DNA from: Chloroflexota bacterium | Lineage (GTDB): Bacteria; Chloroflexota; Anaerolineae; Promineifilales; Promineifilaceae | NCBI GenBank assembly: GCA_024223125.1 | Contig: JAAEOP010000717.1 | Span: 1 to 8,257, forward strand | Length of the DNA stretch: 8,257 nt | Reading direction: 5' to 3' | Part shown: in pieces, positions 6,171 through 8,257 of the stretch | Layout: each line of letters begins with the position of its first letter | Numbering within the stretch: the stretch's first letter is position 1 | Position numbers and translations under genes: made by a program | The notes under the pieces: model-generated | Told to the model about the DNA's origin: nothing | What the model saw: the letters and a program-made list of their open reading frames with translations, nothing else | Database searches by the model: none

Positions 6171-7049
6171 ATGAATAACATCAACCAATTTGAGATCAAT
6201 TTTGAACAGTACAAGCCAGAGTGGGATCGTCTGGGTGTCGTTGTAGCCCCCTTTACAATAGAAGCCGATCCCCGTTTTATGTATTTGTCCACAGAAACCA
6301 GACGTGCCTTATCCAAAGTCAGTTACATGGTTGAGGCCGGGCAGGGGGCTTCCATTATCATTGGCGAGATTGGAACTGGGAAAACAACCCTCGCATCCTG
6401 GTTCCACAGCCGTTATGATCGACGGCCGGATTTTGTAGCCGCCAAGATAGATGAATCTCCCAAGAAAAGTGGGTTGCTGCTGTTGAGACGGATTGCGGCC
6501 GAATTTGGACTACGAACCCGCCGGGCGACAGAAGATCAACTAAATGAGTTCCGCGCCTTTCTTACAGAAAGCAGCAACCAGGGAATACTGCCCCTGATTA
6601 TTATTGATGAAGCGCATGAACTTAGCCCTGAACAGTTTATTGAGATGCGACGTTTACTCAATTTCCGCGATCCGCGGGGTAGCAAAGCGTTTCAGTTAGT
6701 GCTTTTGGGCCGACCGGAACTGGACATTAATTTGCGCCAGTCACCCGATTTTAATGACCGAGTAGCCACCCGCTCTTCGTTGGATCCTTTAACGCCGGAT
6801 GACACTAATTCTTTGATCGAATACCGTTTATTGGCAGCTGGACGTGATTCCAAGCAGCGACAGTTGTTCACCGATGACGCAATTTTACCCATCTGGCGGG
6901 AAACGCGCGGCTACCCGCGTAGTATCTGTTTGCTATGCTTGCATTTGTGTCTGGAATTTTTAATCCAAACAGATGCCGCTCAAATTGACGAACTATTTGT
7001 GCAAAACTTTCTGGAAAATCATCAAGATTATAGGCGCGCGGCCGAATAG
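6171..7049 (+). CDS. AAA+ ATPase, ExeA/TniB-like
   Basis: This is a 292-residue cytoplasmic ATPase. I chose the ATG at 6171 because AGGA precedes it by eight bases and the family similarity begins right after it; the frame runs back to a TTG at 6075, inside the promoter. The Walker A motif is GEIGTGKTT at 65-73 (K71) and Walker B is LIIIDEAH ending at D146, E147. A sensor-like LLGRPEL follows near 178-184. DRVATR (196-201) offers candidate arginine fingers, and GYPR (247-250) is a sensor 2-like site. VAPFTIEADPRFMYLS at the N-terminus is the usual lead-in of ExeA/GspA-type ATPases and transposition ATPases such as TniB. It lacks the C-terminal peptidoglycan-binding domain of ExeA, and no secretion or transposase gene is nearby. 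It is six bases from the AT-hook protein gene, so the two probably act together, perhaps on DNA. Confidence 0.85.
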   Translation: MNNINQFEINFEQYKPEWDRLGVVVAPFTIEADPRFMYLSTETRRALSKVSYMVEAGQGASIIIGEIGTGKTTLASWFHSRYDRRPDFVAAKIDESPKKSGLLLLRRIAAEFGLRTRRATEDQLNEFRAFLTESSNQGILPLIIIDEAHELSPEQFIEMRRLLNFRDPRGSKAFQLVLLGRPELDINLRQSPDFNDRVATRSSLDPLTPDDTNSLIEYRLLAAGRDSKQRQLFTDDAILPIWRETRGYPRSICLLCLHLCLEFLIQTDAAQIDELFVQNFLENHQDYRRAAE

Positions 7050-7055
7050 TGACAT

Positions 7056-7616
7056 ATGAGTAAAAAGGATAAGAAGAAAAATGTGCAGTCTGCCAGTACC
7101 CTGGCTGCTCTGCTCAAAGAAAAACCCAAACGCGGCCGTCCCAAACATGCTGTCAGCCGGGAAAATGTTTATGTAGCCCTGTCTAAAGAGCAGAAACAAC
7201 TCATGCGACAAATGGCCTTAAAGTTACCGAAAGGGATTGTGCGAGCCGATATTCCCGATTTAGCCATTTCAGTCTTGTCCGTTCGCCTGGAATCGCTGCA
7301 CCAAGCAGTGGCCGACCGCAGCCGCGCCATTCCCGAAGGCATCACCGATCTGGAATCCCTTTATCTGCTGTGGGATTTACCATTGCCTATTTTTGATTCT
7401 GAGCAAAAGTGGACGTCTATCCGCGTTTCGCCGCAGCAAGCGTTAGAGTTTGGGCGGGCGCAGGGGACGTTAAAAGCTGCCTTTAAGACCACTCGCAGCG
7501 AGACATTTGCCCTGGGATTGTCTTTGTTGACCCAATTCATTGAGGATTATCTTTTGAATGCGGACAATATGACTCCTGAAGAGGTTCGCAGAATGATAAA
7601 CTCGAATTATTTATGA
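7056..7616 (+). CDS. Small basic protein with AT-hook and ribbon-helix-helix-like segment
   Basis: This 186-residue protein is not one I recognise by name. Its first 30 residues are Lys-rich and include KPKRGRPK (23-30), an AT-hook core RGRP that in known cases binds the minor groove of AT-rich DNA. Residues 36-80 (ENVYVALSKEQKQLMRQMAL, then RADIPDLAISVLSVRLESL) follow the strand-helix-helix pattern of a ribbon-helix-helix dimer. The rest is predicted helical, with a Trp- and Pro-containing middle (104-120). The gene begins six bases after the ATPase stop and has no clear Shine-Dalgarno, which suggests translational coupling. The AT-rich palindromes before the operon are plausible targets. 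Its stop codon lies within a perfect inverted repeat. A role as the DNA-binding partner of the ATPase is inference. Confidence 0.8.
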   Translation: MSKKDKKKNVQSASTLAALLKEKPKRGRPKHAVSRENVYVALSKEQKQLMRQMALKLPKGIVRADIPDLAISVLSVRLESLHQAVADRSRAIPEGITDLESLYLLWDLPLPIFDSEQKWTSIRVSPQQALEFGRAQGTLKAAFKTTRSETFALGLSLLTQFIEDYLLNADNMTPEEVRRMINSNYL

Positions 7617-7634
7617 GTAACTCATAAATAATTC
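7604..7634. repeat. Perfect 14-bp inverted repeat across the stop codon
   Basis: GAATTATTTATGAG (7604-7617) and CTCATAAATAATTC (7621-7634) are exact reverse complements around TAA. The left arm encodes the last residues and the TGA stop (7614-7616) of the AT-hook protein. The element is AT-rich and no T-run follows. It may stabilise or end the mRNA, or bind a dimeric protein. Beyond it, to about 7800, I see only two copies of TTTTCGT (7640, 7664) and a weak TGGGA/TCCCA hairpin (7688-7704). Confidence 0.85.
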
Positions 7635-7802
7635 AAAGATTTTCGTAAATTTAAACACTAGAGTTTTCGTGTATATATTATTACATGTGGGAAGATCCGT
7701 CCCATTTTCCAGAGAAAAGTGAAAATATAGGCAAATTGTGTCGTTGTTTTGCTAGTTCACGGCCGTGACAATCCTCCTCTTATATTAATCGCATAGTCAA
7801 GT

Positions 7803-8079
7803 TGTTTTGGCGTGGGGCTGTGTGTGGTGACGATGGACGCGGCGCAGCAGGTGACAGCTACGGTGGTGAGTTGCTTATGCCAGGGACGGCAGTGACGTTA
7901 ACGGCCGTGTCCTGAACCGATTCTACTTTAACGGCTGGGGCGGCGCTTGTGCGGGAACTGTGGGGTTAGTGTGTCAGGTGACGGTGGTGGGAGGTACGGT
8001 TGTTACGGCCGACTTCACCCTTGATGACCCCGGCCCGACTAGATACACGTTGTTCCTGCCGATTATTCAAAAACCATAA
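7803..8079 (+). pseudogene. Decayed C-terminal end of a repeat-containing surface protein
   Basis: Three frames in turn carry recognisable pieces of one protein. At about 7821-7865 the frame reads CVVTMDAAQQVTATV. At 7877-7912 another reads MPGTAVTLTAVS and meets a TGA at 7913-7915. From 7927 a third reads FNGWGGACAGTV, later TVVTADFTLDDPGP, then TRYTLFLPIIQKP and a TAA at 8077-8079. These match the usual order of a cysteine-containing bacterial repeat (GWGGAC, VTMDAA, VTATF, PGTVVTLTA) found in secreted proteins of Chloroflexota and others. The third frame would be restored by one extra T in the T-run at 7927-7929. Text is also missing between the first two pieces. With a nonsense codon and at least two frame breaks and no start, this is a remnant. 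The -LFLPIIQKP tail resembles the C-terminal motif of exported Chloroflexota proteins. Confidence 0.8.
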
Positions 8080-8090
8080 CGGACAAACTG

Positions 8091-8121
8091 AAAACCGCGC
8101 TAGAGTTAGCGCAGTTTTTTT
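8091..8121 (+). terminator. Rho-independent terminator after the pseudogene
   Basis: GCGCTA (8097-8102) and TAGCGC (8107-8112) pair around a GAGT loop. After a C/A mismatch the stem continues with AAAAC (8091-8095) against GTTTT, and seven T end at 8121. It starts 12 bases after the pseudogene stop and separates it from the next gene. Confidence 0.9.
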
Positions 8122-8139
8122 GATCAAGGGGACAGATGT

Positions 8140-8145
8140 TACAAT
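8140..8145 (+). promoter_or_regulatory. -10-like TACAAT placed for a leaderless start
   Basis: TACAAT ends nine bases before the ATG at 8155, the same spacing as for the hydrolase gene. The nine bases hold an ACGGCCGT copy and no Shine-Dalgarno. No good -35 is visible at the usual distance. Confidence 0.4.
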
Positions 8146-8154
8146 ACGGCCGTT

Positions 8155-8257
8155 ATGCAACAATTAACCTTACTCCTCAACATCGTTGACATTCAAACTG
8201 AGTCATCTCCTCTCGCCCAGGATTCATTTTCCCACGAAAATGTTTGTGATGAAACGG
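8155..8257 (+). CDS. Start of an unidentified gene (partial)
   Basis: An open frame of 34 codons runs from this ATG to the window edge. It begins MQQLTLLLNIVDIQ and continues with a polar, Ser- and acid-rich stretch. The first residues are a short hydrophobic-acidic strand-like segment, not a signal peptide. The start is supported by the terminator just upstream and a TACAAT box nine bases before it. There is too little sequence to name a family, and the call of a real gene is moderate. Confidence 0.5.
   Translation, partial: MQQLTLLLNIVDIQTESSPLAQDSFSHENVCDET

Larger units (their letters stand above)
51..8153. repeat. Dispersed palindromic octamer ACGGCCGT, 20 copies
   Basis: Exact copies begin at 51, 230, 451, 731, 912, 1191, 1923, 2212, 2250, 2355, 3215, 3660, 4426, 4486, 5035, 5303, 5679, 7759, 7901 and 8146. 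Chance expectation for a given octamer in this length is about 0.13 at even base composition. Copies lie in genes on both strands, in all reading frames, and in spacers, so codon usage does not explain them. One-base variants such as GCGGCCGT (around 2485, 3554 and 7134) are also frequent. The distribution resembles the HIP1 octamer of cyanobacteria (GCGATCGC) but with a different sequence. The range given here is the span of the copies, not a continuous element. Confidence 0.95.

Noticed and set aside
7688..7708. TGGGA/TCCCA hairpin with four T as the operon terminator
   Set aside because: The stem is only five pairs with a seven-base loop and a very short T-run, so I do not call it.
5700..7800. 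CRISPR-associated or Tn7-like transposon around the ATPase
   Set aside because: There is no transposase, TniQ, Cas gene or CRISPR repeat in the window. I could not find matching TGT...ACA terminal repeats with a target duplication on the two sides.
7966..8163. Open frame of 65 codons on the minus strand
   Set aside because: It runs antisense through the terminator and the pseudogene and has no ribosome binding site or motif.

Overview
The window looks like a chromosome segment from a member of the Chloroflexota (Anaerolineae, Ardenticatenia or Caldilineae grade). This is an inference. It rests on a decayed surface-protein fragment ending in the LFLPIIQKP-type tail common on extracellular proteins of that phylum, on cysteine-containing FNGWGGACAG-type repeats, and on spacer DNA made of tandem heptads and GAGATTAG-like units. 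The strongest DNA-level feature is the palindromic octamer ACGGCCGT, present 20 times in 8.26 kb, against about 0.13 expected for an even-composition sequence.

Left part (1-4342). The 5' end of a membrane-protein gene (DUF4173/DUF4153-like, minus strand, cut by the window edge) diverges from a two-component pair on the plus strand. The pair is a receiver/LuxR-type HTH response regulator (536-1285) followed by a large membrane histidine kinase with about nine membrane helices, a GAF-like region and HisKA_3-like and HATPase domains (1327-3474). A hairpin-forming repeat separates the two and runs up to the kinase start codon. A metallo-beta-lactamase-fold hydrolase gene (3428-4342, minus) is convergent with the kinase and overlaps its 3' end by 47 bp.

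Middle (4393-5873). A minus-strand gene encodes a 418-residue protein I cannot name. It has a hydrophobic N-terminus, a short coiled coil, Pro-rich linkers and two likely helical DNA-binding regions. Its start is unclear. Divergent from it, a consensus-like promoter (TTGACA, 17 bp, TATGCT) is followed by about 137 nt of highly structured sequence ending in an intrinsic terminator. No protein is encoded there, so it is a candidate small RNA.

Right part (5874-7634). An AT-rich, palindrome-rich region leads into a two-gene operon: an ExeA/TniB-like AAA+ ATPase (6171-7049) and a small basic protein with an AT-hook and a ribbon-helix-helix-like segment (7056-7616). The operon closes with a perfect 14-bp inverted repeat that contains the stop codon. 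The octamer is absent from 5687 to 7758, which fits recent acquisition of this block.

Far right (7635-8257). The C-terminal remnant of a surface protein is spread over three reading frames and still carries its tail and terminator. After it begins a new gene, cut by the window end, with a -10-like box placed for a leaderless transcript. No tRNA, rRNA or CRISPR array is visible.
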